Of a DNA stretch of 46,944 bases, positions 1-9,310 are shown in pieces. The notes beneath the pieces are model-generated. The model saw nothing but the letters and a program-made list of their open reading frames with translations, ran no database searches and was not told where the DNA came from. Numbering within the stretch: position 1 is the first letter of the stretch; each line of letters starts with the position of its first letter. This DNA comes from Fidelibacterota bacterium (GTDB lineage: Bacteria > Fidelibacterota > UBA8477 > JABMPR01). The stretch lies in assembly GCA_024278595.1 (NCBI GenBank), contig JAJRSW010000079.1, forward strand, positions 1 through 46,944. Direction: 5' to 3'. The translations under genes were made by a program, and so were the position numbers.

Positions 1-147
1 AATGAATTATGGATGGACTTTGAGCCGTTTTACAGAGAAACAACTTTTTCTGAGCACTTTGACAGAATTCAATGGCCAGAATCGCTTGTTTGCGAAAGGT
101 TTACAATCATTTTAATGACTTTAGAGACAGACACTAATTAGGAATTT

Positions 148-2601
148 ATGCTTCGAATTCATAAAATTATTTTGATACTTATCCTGCTCACATTTGGTAG
201 TAACCAGAGTTTTGCTCAACATCGTAGAGGTGGTGGAATGGGAAATCGTCCCAGTCCAGGCATCGTTGGAAAAGTTCTGGATGAAGTGACGGGAGATCCC
301 ATTCAATACGCCAATATAATGCTTCACGATCGGGATACAGAAGCTGCTATCACAGGTACGATCTCCAATGAAAGAGGTCGTTTTCATATTTCTCCGGTTG
401 AGCCCGGCAACTATTTCGTGACCATCAAGTTCATGGGGTATGAAGAATTAAAGATAGACAGTCTTAGCTTCACTTTTGCCACCCCTATGGTCATGCTGGG
501 TGAGGTGTTTATCGTCCAGACCAATGTGGAAGGTGAGTCAGTGGTGGTCGAGCGGGAACGGACCACCATGGAATACAAGATCGACAAAAAGGTGATCAAT
601 GTCGGGCAGGATATTACCTCCAGTTCAGGGACAGCCGTTGAAGTGCTTGAGAATGTCCCCTCTGTCACGGTTGATATTGAAGGGAACGTTGAGCTGAGAG
701 GCAGCAGTAATTTTACCGTGCTCATCGATAATCGACCCTCCATTCTGGATGGGAATGAGGCCCTGCAGACCATCCCGGCCAGCACCATTGATAATATTGA
801 GATCATCACGAACCCTTCGGCGGCCTATGATCCTGATGGTGTCTCAGGTATTATTAACATCATCACTAAAAAGAGCAAACTCGAGGGGATCAGCGGTATT
901 GCCAATCTGAATGCCGGGATGTTGGGTCAGTTGGGGGGCGATTTTCTGATCAATTACCGAAACCATAAATACACTGCTTATATTAGTGCACGCTACCAAA
1001 CCCGGGCTTATGAAGGTCAGGATACCGGCCTGAGTCAAACGACAGTTGGCGATACACTTTATTATGTAGGCCAATTTGGTAATCGACGATTTGAGCATGG
1101 CGGGTATCGACTCAGAACGGGACTTGACTTCAATATTTCTGATAAAGATGTCCTGGGCATCAAGGTTTCCTATGGTGCCAGGGGCTTTAATATGTCAAGC
1201 GAGAATTCCTTTACAGAATATACGAATTATTTGGCCACTCCCTTCAGTTCCACATCCGCAGCACTCTCAGAGCGTGGCGGCGCTTACTATGACTTTGGCG
1301 GGAACTATGAACATCAGTTCAGTGGTCCAACCCACCGCCTTGAAGTAAACGGAAGCTATAGCATTCGTAGGTCTGATGAGCAAAGCAAGGCAGAGCAATT
1401 TGATAATGAGGGCGATAAGATCAGCGGCAGAATTACAACTGAAGAAGGTCCCACGACCCGGGGGCGTTTGGAGGTCAAATACGAACAACCCTTTGCAAAT
1501 GATGGTAAACTGGAAGCGGGATATCAATTTCGTCAGGGTTTATCGGCAGATGAAAGTGGTCTCCAGAATTGGGATCCGAGCTCATCCAAATATGTGACGG
1601 TTAGACCCTATGATTATAATACGGAGTACAAACGGAATATTCAATCCCTGTTCAGCGTCATATCTACGAATGTGGGGAAGCTGGGTGTTCAAGGCGGTTT
1701 CCGCGCAGAATATACATTCAGGAATATTGCGGTTATTGATAGTATTGAATTTGAGATCGATCGCTGGGACTATTTCCCGAGTTTACATCTCTCCTATAAT
1801 ATTACACCGACACAGAAATTTATGACCAGTTACTCCAGACGGATCCGGCGTCCACGTGGATGGTATCTGGAGCCTTTTGAAACCTGGACAGATGCCTATA
1901 ACGTCCGCACTGGAAATCCAGGTCTGCTCCCTCAATACATCAACTCTTTTGAGGGAGGCTACCTAAAATATTTTGGCAAGAACATGATCTCTGTGGAGGT
2001 TTATACTCGAGAAACGACTAATCTGGTTGAGCGGGTTCAGAGTGTCTATTCAGAGAATGTTATCTTACACAGCTTTGAAAATGTGGGGAACTCCCTGTCT
2101 GTTGGGAGCGAGCTCTCAGTCAGAATGCGACCTGCTGAACGGTGGGATTTTAACCTCATGGGGAATCTCTATCATTACGAGATCAATGATCAACCTGCCA
2201 GCTTTGTGCAGAATATTGAGAGTGATAACTGGAGTCTACGTTTTAATAATAACTTCACCGTGAACCGCTTTGTCAAGTTACAGCTCAACGCCATGTATAA
2301 CAGCGCCTCAGTCACTGCTCAGGGCGAGCGGGAGGCCATGTTCTTTCTCAATGCCGGTGCTCGTTTGAATATTATTGAGAACAAACTCAGCGCTTCTGTC
2401 AATATCCGGGATATCCTGGATACGGGTGATCATGAATTTACCAGTGAGGGTGATGGCTGGTATCGCTATCAATACTCGGATCGAACGGCACCCATCTTTT
2501 CGGCAGCTATTAAATACAATTTTAATAATTACCGCTCAAAGGACTGGTCGGGCAACGGTGACGACATGAATGGTGACAGTGGTGAGGGAGATGATTTTTA
2601 A
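148..2601 (+). CDS. TonB-dependent outer-membrane receptor with carboxypeptidase-regulatory domain
   Basis: 817-residue outer-membrane protein, probably a TonB-linked importer or an OMP_b-brl_3-type barrel of unknown substrate. Residues 1-23 form a signal peptide (hydrophobic run ending FAQ). Residues ~38-120 match the CarboxypepD_reg-like fold (GIVGKVLDEVTGDPIQYANI, then GRFHISPVEPGNY). Residues ~150-240 form the plug domain (VLENVPSVTVD, IDNRPSILDG, IIINP-type motif IEIITNPSAAYDPDG, GIINIITKK). The remainder is rich in alternating aromatic strands typical of a 22-strand barrel and ends in an acidic Gly/Asp tail. The start is the first Met after an AGGAA-like site. No SusD-like partner is adjacent, so substrate cannot be inferred. 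Family is firm, role is not. Confidence 0.9.
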   Translation: MLRIHKIILILILLTFGSNQSFAQHRRGGGMGNRPSPGIVGKVLDEVTGDPIQYANIMLHDRDTEAAITGTISNERGRFHISPVEPGNYFVTIKFMGYEELKIDSLSFTFATPMVMLGEVFIVQTNVEGESVVVERERTTMEYKIDKKVINVGQDITSSSGTAVEVLENVPSVTVDIEGNVELRGSSNFTVLIDNRPSILDGNEALQTIPASTIDNIEIITNPSAAYDPDGVSGIINIITKKSKLEGISGIANLNAGMLGQLGGDFLINYRNHKYTAYISARYQTRAYEGQDTGLSQTTVGDTLYYVGQFGNRRFEHGGYRLRTGLDFNISDKDVLGIKVSYGARGFNMSSENSFTEYTNYLATPFSSTSAALSERGGAYYDFGGNYEHQFSGPTHRLEVNGSYSIRRSDEQSKAEQFDNEGDKISGRITTEEGPTTRGRLEVKYEQPFANDGKLEAGYQFRQGLSADESGLQNWDPSSSKYVTVRPYDYNTEYKRNIQSLFSVISTNVGKLGVQGGFRAEYTFRNIAVIDSIEFEIDRWDYFPSLHLSYNITPTQKFMTSYSRRIRRPRGWYLEPFETWTDAYNVRTGNPGLLPQYINSFEGGYLKYFGKNMISVEVYTRETTNLVERVQSVYSENVILHSFENVGNSLSVGSELSVRMRPAERWDFNLMGNLYHYEINDQPASFVQNIESDNWSLRFNNNFTVNRFVKLQLNAMYNSASVTAQGEREAMFFLNAGARLNIIENKLSASVNIRDILDTGDHEFTSEGDGWYRYQYSDRTAPIFSAAIKYNFNNYRSKDWSGNGDDMNGDSGEGDDF

Positions 2602-2975
2602 TCAAGCCCGCATTTTGATTTAAAGCAGTTTTTCACTCAGTCTGCTTAAATGGATAAAAGCAGCATTTTACGTCCCAGGATGGCATGCGGAAATCTTTCG
2701 TAATCTCAAGTTATTAAAATTTGGGTGATGAACCATTGTCCATTTCATTAAATAGATCCAAAAAACCTGCCTAACTTCATAAAAAGTGATTCCTGGTTTC
2801 ATCTTTCAGTACGAAACCTAACAGCGCAATTGTGGCATATAATTGGCTCGACATTACCAATTATCCAACAAGTCTGCCATTCTGGCGCATGTCATCTGTC
2901 ATATTTATACTCAACCACGGATAAATCAGACTGGCACAGTCTTGGTGTTTAGCGCATCGAAAGGATGAATAAATT
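2602..2975. other. intergenic, no gene seen
   Basis: 374 bases between the TonB receptor and clpB with stops in all frames and no recognisable RNA or repeat. I looked here for a detached ClpB N-domain and found none. It must hold the clpB promoter, but I could not pick a convincing -35/-10 pair. Confidence 0.5.
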
Positions 2976-5045
2976 ATGAACCAACCGCAAAAAATAAATT
3001 CAGAGCAGGAGCTTAACGCCGTTGAGAAATATGGAATCAATCTGACTCAACTGGCCAAAGAAGGACGAATTGATCCGGTTATTGGACGCGAGGATGAAAT
3101 TCGCAGGATCATCCAAATTCTTTCACGGCGCAGGAAAAATAATCCGGTCCTTATTGGAGATCCTGGTACGGGAAAGACCAGTATTGTGGAAGGTTTGGCT
3201 CGCAGGATCATCGAGGGAGATGTCCCTGATAACATCAAGGGCAAGCAACTGATCTCATTGGATCTTAGTGCAATTGTGGCCGGAGCATCCTATCGGGGAC
3301 AATTTGAGGAACGTTTACAGAATTTCATCAAGCAGGTAGTGGAAAGTGACGGCGAATACATCGTATTTATTGATGAACTGCATATGATCGTGGGTGCCGG
3401 GAATGCTGAAGGGCAAATGGACATTTCCAATATGATCAAGCCGGAACTTGCCCGTGGTCGGATGAAGGTGATGGGCGCAACCACCTTAAGTGAATATCAG
3501 AAATATATTGAGAAGGATGCTGCCCTGGAACGTCGATTCCAACAAGTATTTATTGCAGAGCCTACGGTGGAAGACACCATTACAATTCTGCGGGGGATCA
3601 AGGACAAGTATGAGCTTCACCACGGATTGCACATCAAAGATTCAGCCCTGATTGCAGCCGCCACTTTATCGGATCGCTATATCACCGATTATTTTCTGCC
3701 GGATAAAGCGGTAGATCTCATGGATGAAGCCGCTGCTAAAATTCGGGTTGAAATGAACTCCGCTCCAGCTGTCATCGATGATCTCAGACGTAAGCTCATT
3801 CAACTGGAGGTTGAACGAGAAGCCTTGAAAAAAGAGCGGGATTCACGCTCGAAAGAAAGGTTGGGTCTGGTCAAAGATGAGATCACAGGATTAAGATCAA
3901 CGCTTGAAAATTTGAGCACAATCTGGGAACAAGAAAAGCAAAAAGTTACCCGAATTCAAGCGCTAAAAGGCAGTCTCGAAACCCTGACAAACCAAGTAGA
4001 ACAAGCTGAGAGAGAAAGTGATTATGAGACTTCTGCCAAATTACAATATAAAGATATTCCCCAATTGGAAGAAAAATTAAAAGTTATAAATCTTGAATTG
4101 AGTCAAGCCCGATTCCTAAAGCTTGAAGTAAGTACTGAGGATATAGCAGAACTGGTTTCGGTGCGGACTGGAATACCGGTGAATAAAATGTTGGCTGGTG
4201 AGCAGGAAAAATTACTGGATCTGGAAAATCTCCTCAAGCAGCGAGTCATTGGGCAGGATAATGCCGTGGAAAAGGTTGCTGATGTGATCCGTATGTCCAA
4301 GATAGGCGTCACTGATCTGGAGCGGCCCTTAGGTTCGTTTCTGTTCATGGGCAATACAGGTGTGGGTAAAACTGAACTGGCGAAAACACTTGCCGAAGCC
4401 CTATTTGATGATGAGCGTGCCCTGGTCAGGATCGATATGAGCGAGTATATGGAGCAGCATTCTATTGCTAAGCTGATCGGGAGCCCACCTGGATACGTTG
4501 GTTATGATGAAGGAGGTCAACTTACAGAGAAGATTCGGAGGCGGCCCTATGCCGTGATCCTATTTGATGAAATTGAAAAGGCACATCCCAGCGTTCTTAA
4601 TATCTTGCTGCAAATTTTAGATGATGGCAGGTTAACGGATGCTAAGGGACGGACAGTCAATTTTAAGAATACTATCGTTGTAATGACTTCCAACATCCAG
4701 TTTGGCGAGATGAAACAACAATTACGGCCTGAATTTATCAACCGAATTGATGAGATTGTAACTTTTGAAGATCTGGGATCTGAAATTGTTGACCAGATAA
4801 TTGAACTCCAATTATCATTAGCTGTAAATATGCTGGAGGGCCAGGGCATAGAGCTTGTGATAAGCAAATCGGTGAACCTACTCATTAAAGAATTTGGCTA
4901 TCAACCTGAATATGGGGCCCGGCCGATCAAGCGAACGATCAAGCAGAAGATACTGGCTCCGGTTGCTAAATACCTGTTATCACACCCTGATGCTACAACC
5001 ATCCATATCGCAGTAAAGCAGGGTTCAGGTATCATGATTACCTAA
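2976..5045 (+). CDS. clpB: ClpB-type AAA+ disaggregase lacking the N-domain
   Basis: 689-residue Hsp100 ATPase that would extract polypeptides from aggregates together with DnaK. It has two AAA+ modules: Walker A GDPGTGKT at 61-68 and Walker B FIDELH at ~131-136; second Walker A GNTGVGKT near 459 and Walker B LFDEIEKAH near 528, with pore motif GYVGYDEGG. Residues ~280-400 are the coiled-coil M-domain (IQLEVEREAL, SAKLQYKDIPQLEEKL), which makes it ClpB rather than ClpC or ClpA. Full ClpB is ~860 residues; the first ~150 (Clp_N) are absent. This is natural, because TAA lies two codons before the ATG (2970-2972) and AAAGGA sits 7-12 bases upstream. In D2 the stretch between TSN and RPEFINRIDE is about 20 residues shorter than in E. 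coli ClpB. A full-length ClpB may exist elsewhere. Confidence 0.93.
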   Translation: MNQPQKINSEQELNAVEKYGINLTQLAKEGRIDPVIGREDEIRRIIQILSRRRKNNPVLIGDPGTGKTSIVEGLARRIIEGDVPDNIKGKQLISLDLSAIVAGASYRGQFEERLQNFIKQVVESDGEYIVFIDELHMIVGAGNAEGQMDISNMIKPELARGRMKVMGATTLSEYQKYIEKDAALERRFQQVFIAEPTVEDTITILRGIKDKYELHHGLHIKDSALIAAATLSDRYITDYFLPDKAVDLMDEAAAKIRVEMNSAPAVIDDLRRKLIQLEVEREALKKERDSRSKERLGLVKDEITGLRSTLENLSTIWEQEKQKVTRIQALKGSLETLTNQVEQAERESDYETSAKLQYKDIPQLEEKLKVINLELSQARFLKLEVSTEDIAELVSVRTGIPVNKMLAGEQEKLLDLENLLKQRVIGQDNAVEKVADVIRMSKIGVTDLERPLGSFLFMGNTGVGKTELAKTLAEALFDDERALVRIDMSEYMEQHSIAKLIGSPPGYVGYDEGGQLTEKIRRRPYAVILFDEIEKAHPSVLNILLQILDDGRLTDAKGRTVNFKNTIVVMTSNIQFGEMKQQLRPEFINRIDEIVTFEDLGSEIVDQIIELQLSLAVNMLEGQGIELVISKSVNLLIKEFGYQPEYGARPIKRTIKQKILAPVAKYLLSHPDATTIHIAVKQGSGIMIT

Positions 5046-5221
5046 CCTGAATAATTCATAGCCACTAAGTCACGAAGGCACAAAGTTTTAAAAAATATAT
5101 GCTTAGCAAAAATTATCACTCACAGATGCAAATAATTCTGTTTAAAATGAACTTGTTCATAACTTTAATAATCTTCGTGGTTAGTGTTTTCGTGGCAATA
5201 ATTCATGAATAATGCAGGTTA
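5043..5221. mobile_element. MITE-like inverted-repeat element, copy A
   Basis: 179-bp non-coding element repeated at 26740-26920. Its ends are imperfect inverted repeats: TAACCTGAATAATTCAT at the left, and the complement of the right end reads TAACCTGCATTATTCAT. Inner arms (AGCCACTAAGTCACGAAGG against CTTCGTGGTTAGTG...) continue the complementarity, so the whole unit could fold on itself. Both copies begin and end with TA, as expected for a TA target duplication of the IS630/Tc1-mariner type. The left end supplies the TAA stop of clpB. The right end abuts the broken frame of the next gene. No transposase is present. Confidence 0.75.
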
Positions 5222-6578
5222 GATAGATTTCGTGAACCAACCAGGGGGGAAATATTTTGCCAGGCATATTTAGCTCTGGCCTATGGTGCTGATGGTATCA
5301 TGTATTATCTCTATCCAAGTGGAAGATTTTCTAACATTAGTGTGAGTAGTGGCTTAGTTGATGGTCAGAATGGCGGTGCCACTTGGGCTGAAATTGGTGC
5401 CCCCATGAAGTGGAAAAATGATCAACTATCAACAAGTTTACATCACCCAGATCCAGATATAGTAGAGGGTGACTGTTCACCAAATATTGTTGTGAAATAT
5501 GATAAGATGCATACTTACTCTCGTAATAATCGCTTTTTGGTGGTAACGGACCTAAACGCTGAACTGGATATTCTAGCTCCAACTTTATTGCCCGGCGATT
5601 TCCAATTCCAGAATGGGAATTTAATTGAAACTGAACTTGATGAACCTTTCAATGGATTAGAAAGCAATGTTAACACAATCCTTGACGGCGGAATAAATAA
5701 TGATCCTTGGGTGGAAGTTTCGAATTTTTTGGATGGCAGCACTAAATACTTTTGGCTGGTGAACAGAAGATGTCTACCAAGCGAGACCCAAAGTTTGACT
5801 GTAGAATTAAATTTGGATGATCCTTTAAGCAGCTATGTTCTTACAGATATTCGATCCGAAAATATCGATAACACTGAGTATTACTTTCTTGATCCAGGTG
5901 AGACTGAAGTAGTAATCGAACTGGGGCCAGGTCAGGGGAAACTATTTCGCCTCAGCAAACAATCGGGTGGTACTCTCAGTTCTGATCTAACTATTGAGTC
6001 GTATGCCTATGTCAGTTCCGACTGGACCATCGCATCAGGTGTAACCCTTACAATAAATCCTGGGGCAAAAATTGTTGTGGCTGAGGATGTCTCAATTACC
6101 ATTTCAGGAACTCTTAACGCAGTTGGAAATGCTGAGGACCCAATTCTATTCAACCCATCAGAATCAACCACTGATAAACGCTTTTGGGGTGGTCTAAGAG
6201 CAAATATGGGTACCGTAAATCTTGCTCATGTGAAAGTTCAGAATGGTATATTTTGGGCTGCATTTGTACAAGTCAAGTGGCTCCATTACAGATCTAACTC
6301 TTGACAATAATTACTATGGTATCAATTATTATCAATCAACCATGCCTTCATTACAAAATAGCTCGGTTACAAATAGTCATTACTATGGAATGTATGTGAA
6401 CGGAGTCTCACCAGATTTTGATATTATCAACAATACATTCTCAAACAATCAGTACGGTCTTTACCTCTATAATTATGCTGGATTGATTCGTGACAATACT
6501 GTCTCTTTTTATGCCACCTTGTATCAGGAATGTGGAGCAAGAGAACGAATGGAGAAATGGAATATAAAGAGGGATTAA
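5222..6578 (+). pseudogene. remnant of secreted glycosidase-like / beta-helix protein (5' truncated, frameshifted)
   Basis: The frame is open from the edge of the upstream repeat element, well before the first ATG at 5300. It reads R-E-P-T-R-G-E-I-F and then AYLALAYGADGIMYYLYPS, which resembles the end of a TIM-barrel glycoside-hydrolase catalytic domain. A beta-sandwich-like region follows, then a right-handed beta-helix start (GVTLTINPGAKIVVAEDV, ISGTLNAVGNAEDPILF). Around 6265-6285 the frame shifts by one base: the beta-helix continues in another frame (SITDLTLDNNYYGINYY, NNTFSNNQYGLYLYNYAG) to a stop at 6576-6578, without an FCB sorting domain. N-terminus, signal peptide and C-terminus are all missing, so this is a decayed fragment. 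The exact glycosidase family is not identified. Confidence 0.8.
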
Positions 6579-6736
6579 TCGCCAATTATAGATCGGTTAA
6601 ACGCTATTTAATTGAGCATCCGCGAGTGAATTTATAATAATATGAATTTATGAAATTTTAACTTCTTCATTTAAACTGCACCCCCATATAAGGGGCACTA
6701 AAAAATGGGGAAATTCCAAAAACCATTTGTTTTAAG

Positions 6737-6746
6737 TGAACGTTCA
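6737..6746. promoter_or_regulatory. palindromic operator for the TetR regulator
   Basis: Perfect 10-bp palindrome TGAACGTTCA, with weaker symmetry in its A/T flanks, ends 14 bases before the GTG start of the TetR gene. TGAACG-N-CGTTCA-like palindromes are typical TetR/AcrR operators, so autoregulation of the 6.7-10.2 kb cassette is likely. Position and symmetry are seen; binding is inferred. Confidence 0.6.
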
Positions 6747-6760
6747 TTTATTATAGGGCC

Positions 6761-7333
6761 GTGAGAGTCAAGGACGAAATAAAACAAAACGCGATTATCG
6801 AAGCCACTGTCGCACTGGTGAATGAGATCGGATTTGCTTCCAGTTCGGTGTCCAAGATCGCCAAGCGCGCCAATGTCTCACCAGCAACCATCTATATTTA
6901 CTATAAAAACAAAGATGATCTGCTGGTCTCAACCTACATCAAGATAAAAACCTGTCTGGGGGAAGCCTTGATGGGAGATTTTGACCCGTCACTTCCCGTT
7001 CATGACACCCTGATGAATGCTGGCGCGGAATTGTTTAACTACATTACCAAGCACCGTGAGCTGTTTTATTTCGCCGAGCAATTTGCTAATTCCCCCTATA
7101 GTGATCTCGTTGAGAAGGCCCAGATTGAAGCTGCCTTTCAACCCCTTTTCGAATTGCTGCAATTTGGAATTGACCAAAAGATCATTAAGGATGCCCCTTT
7201 CGAATTACTGTTGGCTCACCTTTATCATCCCATCTTCAACCTGGTTAACCCACGTCTTAATCCACATTTTAAAGCCACGCAAAAAAATATTGATCTGGCT
7301 ATGTCAATGGCTTGGGATGCCATCAAACTGTGA
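6761..7333 (+). CDS. TetR/AcrR-family transcriptional regulator
   Basis: 190-residue repressor. Residues ~5-55 form the TetR helix-turn-helix (IIEATVALVNEIGFASSSVSKIA, then RANVSPATIYIYYKNKDDLL), with the conserved Y-x-Y-Y-K-N-K-D-x-L recognition-helix end. The C-terminal two thirds is an all-helical ligand and dimerisation domain of unknown specificity. It starts at GTG, with the palindromic operator immediately upstream and the operon it probably controls immediately downstream (first gene 133 bases away). The hydrolase/oxidoreductase cargo suggests response to a lipid or a small hydrophobic compound, but that is inference. Confidence 0.9.
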   Translation: MRVKDEIKQNAIIEATVALVNEIGFASSSVSKIAKRANVSPATIYIYYKNKDDLLVSTYIKIKTCLGEALMGDFDPSLPVHDTLMNAGAELFNYITKHRELFYFAEQFANSPYSDLVEKAQIEAAFQPLFELLQFGIDQKIIKDAPFELLLAHLYHPIFNLVNPRLNPHFKATQKNIDLAMSMAWDAIKL

Positions 7334-7466
7334 AACCCAAAGGCCTAAATTTCCTGACCCGGCTGGCCTTTATAAGCTGCGCCGCAGTTATCCGCACTAA
7401 CATTCCAAATCACATCGCACCGAAATCGAGAGGGCAGCGGCTAAAAAAATTTAAAGAGATAACTGA

Positions 7467-8603
7467 ATGAATATTCGTTTAAATAAATCCTTATCTAAAA
7501 CCAGCAAAATTATACTTAGCACTTTGATGGTCCTGACCGGATTGACCTTCACTGTAAACACCGTACTATCATCAGCAAAATATCCGGATGGAGCCACCCC
7601 TTTGCATAAGATCAATGCTTCCCCTCAAAACACAGGTAAAAAATTTACGAATCCCAGAGCCTGGAAAGAGAGACCCTCATTTAAGACCATGACTGAATTC
7701 ATGTTTGGCAAGAATCAAAGAACTCCTAAAGCAACCTTGCCCCAACAAACCATCGAATTAAGTCACTTTGAATCTGCCGACACCAATCAGCTTAACGTAA
7801 CCAATATCGGACATTCCTCGCTTATGATCAATATTGATGGCTACCGGATCCTCACAGATCCTGTACTTGAGCCCAAACTTACCCTGCTGGGACCCACCCG
7901 TTTTAATAAGGAGATCCCTCTGGATATTAATCAGTTGCAGGACATTGATTATGTCCTCATTTCGCATAACCACTATGATCATCTGAACAAGTTCTCGATC
8001 CAGTTCCTCAACGATAGGGTTGGACACTTTGTGGTCCCACTGGCTGTGGGAGCTCAATTGGAAAAGTGGGGCGTTCCGCAGGAGCAGATCACTGAACTGG
8101 ACTGGTGGGATGAACTACAGTTGACTGATGATCTGTTGGTGGTTGCCACTCCGGCCCAACACTTTTCAGGGCGGGGTCTCCTGGACCGTGATAAAACGCT
8201 GTGGGCCTCCTATGTGATCGGGACCAACCAACACCGGGTATATTTCGGTGGAGATTCCGGTTACTTCAATGGCTTTAAGCAGATCGGGGACAAATACGGA
8301 CCCTTCGATATCACCTTTCTGGAGTGTGGGGCCTACAATAAGGGTTGGTCCTTCATCCACATGTTCCCTGAAGAGACCGCCCAGGCGGCTTTGGATCTGC
8401 AAGCCAAATATCTTTTCCCCATTCACTGGGGCGCCTTTAACCTGTCTCTACATGATTGGTTCGACCCCATGCAGAGAGTAAAGATCGCGGCACAGGAATT
8501 GGGTATCCCGCTGCTCACCCCCATCTTTGGCCAAACCCTTTACTACCCTGACGACCTGAACACAGTAGACTGGTGGACGCCGTTTGTCACAGCAAAACCC
8601 TAA
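7467..8603 (+). CDS. metallo-beta-lactamase-fold hydrolase, NAPE-PLD/UlaG-like
   Basis: 378-residue zinc-dependent hydrolase of the MBL superfamily, close to the N-acyl-phosphatidylethanolamine phospholipase D (NAPE-PLD) / RomA branch. Motifs in order: NIGHSSLMINIDGYRILTDP, the metal motif SHNHYDHLN (~165-173), PAQHFSGRG with the third His (~230), GGDSGYF (~261, bridging Asp) and PIHWGAFN (~317, last His). The N-terminus has a hydrophobic stretch (~13-34, KIILSTLMVLTGLTFTV), so it is probably an inner-membrane-anchored or periplasmic enzyme. It lies 25 bases before the next gene. Substrate is unproven; phospholipid cleavage is suggested by family likeness only. Confidence 0.85.
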   Translation: MNIRLNKSLSKTSKIILSTLMVLTGLTFTVNTVLSSAKYPDGATPLHKINASPQNTGKKFTNPRAWKERPSFKTMTEFMFGKNQRTPKATLPQQTIELSHFESADTNQLNVTNIGHSSLMINIDGYRILTDPVLEPKLTLLGPTRFNKEIPLDINQLQDIDYVLISHNHYDHLNKFSIQFLNDRVGHFVVPLAVGAQLEKWGVPQEQITELDWWDELQLTDDLLVVATPAQHFSGRGLLDRDKTLWASYVIGTNQHRVYFGGDSGYFNGFKQIGDKYGPFDITFLECGAYNKGWSFIHMFPEETAQAALDLQAKYLFPIHWGAFNLSLHDWFDPMQRVKIAAQELGIPLLTPIFGQTLYYPDDLNTVDWWTPFVTAKP

Positions 8604-8627
8604 TATTTAAGTGCGAGGATTAATTTC

Positions 8628-9290
8628 ATGTCAATCAAAGCAATAATCACCGGATCAACCGGCATGGTTGGCGAAGGTGTTCTCCATGAATGCCTTAAAC
8701 ACCCTGATGTTGAATCCGTTTTAGTAATCAACCGCCAGACATGTGGTGTAGAACATCCAAAATTATCAGAGCTGATCCTGGAGGATTTCGCTGATTTCAG
8801 TGGCGTTAAAACCGAGTTAACTGGATACAATGCCGCTTTTCTGTGTATGGGGATCACCTCTTTCAGAGTATCAGAAGATCGGTACACGGCCATTACCCAT
8901 GATCTGACCGTGGCACTGGCAGAACCCCTTTCAGCCATCAACCCGGGAATGACCCTCTGCTATGTTTCAGGACTGGGAACGGATTCATCCGAAAGTGGTC
9001 GTAATATGTGGACCCGGGTTAAGGGCAAAACAGAGAATGCATTGTTAAAACTACCCTTTAAACAGACCTTCATGTTTCGACCAGGGCTGATCCAGCCCAC
9101 CAAAGGGTTGAGTAATGCCTATACCGTCTATAAGTGGATCGATCCACTGATCCCCCTGCTTAGAAAGATCTTCCCGAAGTATATTACAACACTGGAAGAA
9201 ATTGGATTGGCCATGATCAATGTCACGCAGAAGGGCTATGATGAGCAGATCATTGAGGTCAAACATATCGTTGAACTCGCAAACAAATAA
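8628..9290 (+). CDS. NAD(P)-binding Rossmann-fold protein (TIP30/NmrA-like)
   Basis: 220 residues with an N-terminal dinucleotide-binding motif GSTGMVGEG at 8-16 and the arrangement of small atypical SDR proteins of the HTATIP2/TIP30 type. Hydrophobic strands carry AAFLCMGIT, LCYVSGLGTDSS and FMFRPGLIQP, the last two being typical of these proteins. There is no YxxxK catalytic pair of classical SDRs (only WTRVKGKTE), so it may be a redox sensor or an unusual reductase. It sits between the MBL hydrolase and the broken SDR in one apparent operon. Confidence 0.82.
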   Translation: MSIKAIITGSTGMVGEGVLHECLKHPDVESVLVINRQTCGVEHPKLSELILEDFADFSGVKTELTGYNAAFLCMGITSFRVSEDRYTAITHDLTVALAEPLSAINPGMTLCYVSGLGTDSSESGRNMWTRVKGKTENALLKLPFKQTFMFRPGLIQPTKGLSNAYTVYKWIDPLIPLLRKIFPKYITTLEEIGLAMINVTQKGYDEQIIEVKHIVELANK

Positions 9291-9310
9291 GATTATCAAG
9301 GAATAATTCG

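Noticed and set aside
1..141. Two open frames run in from the left edge (one ends TAG at 139-141, one TAA near 113), possibly the tail of an upstream gene.
   Set aside because: Both frames are short, neither is recognisable, and they contradict each other; no basis to choose.
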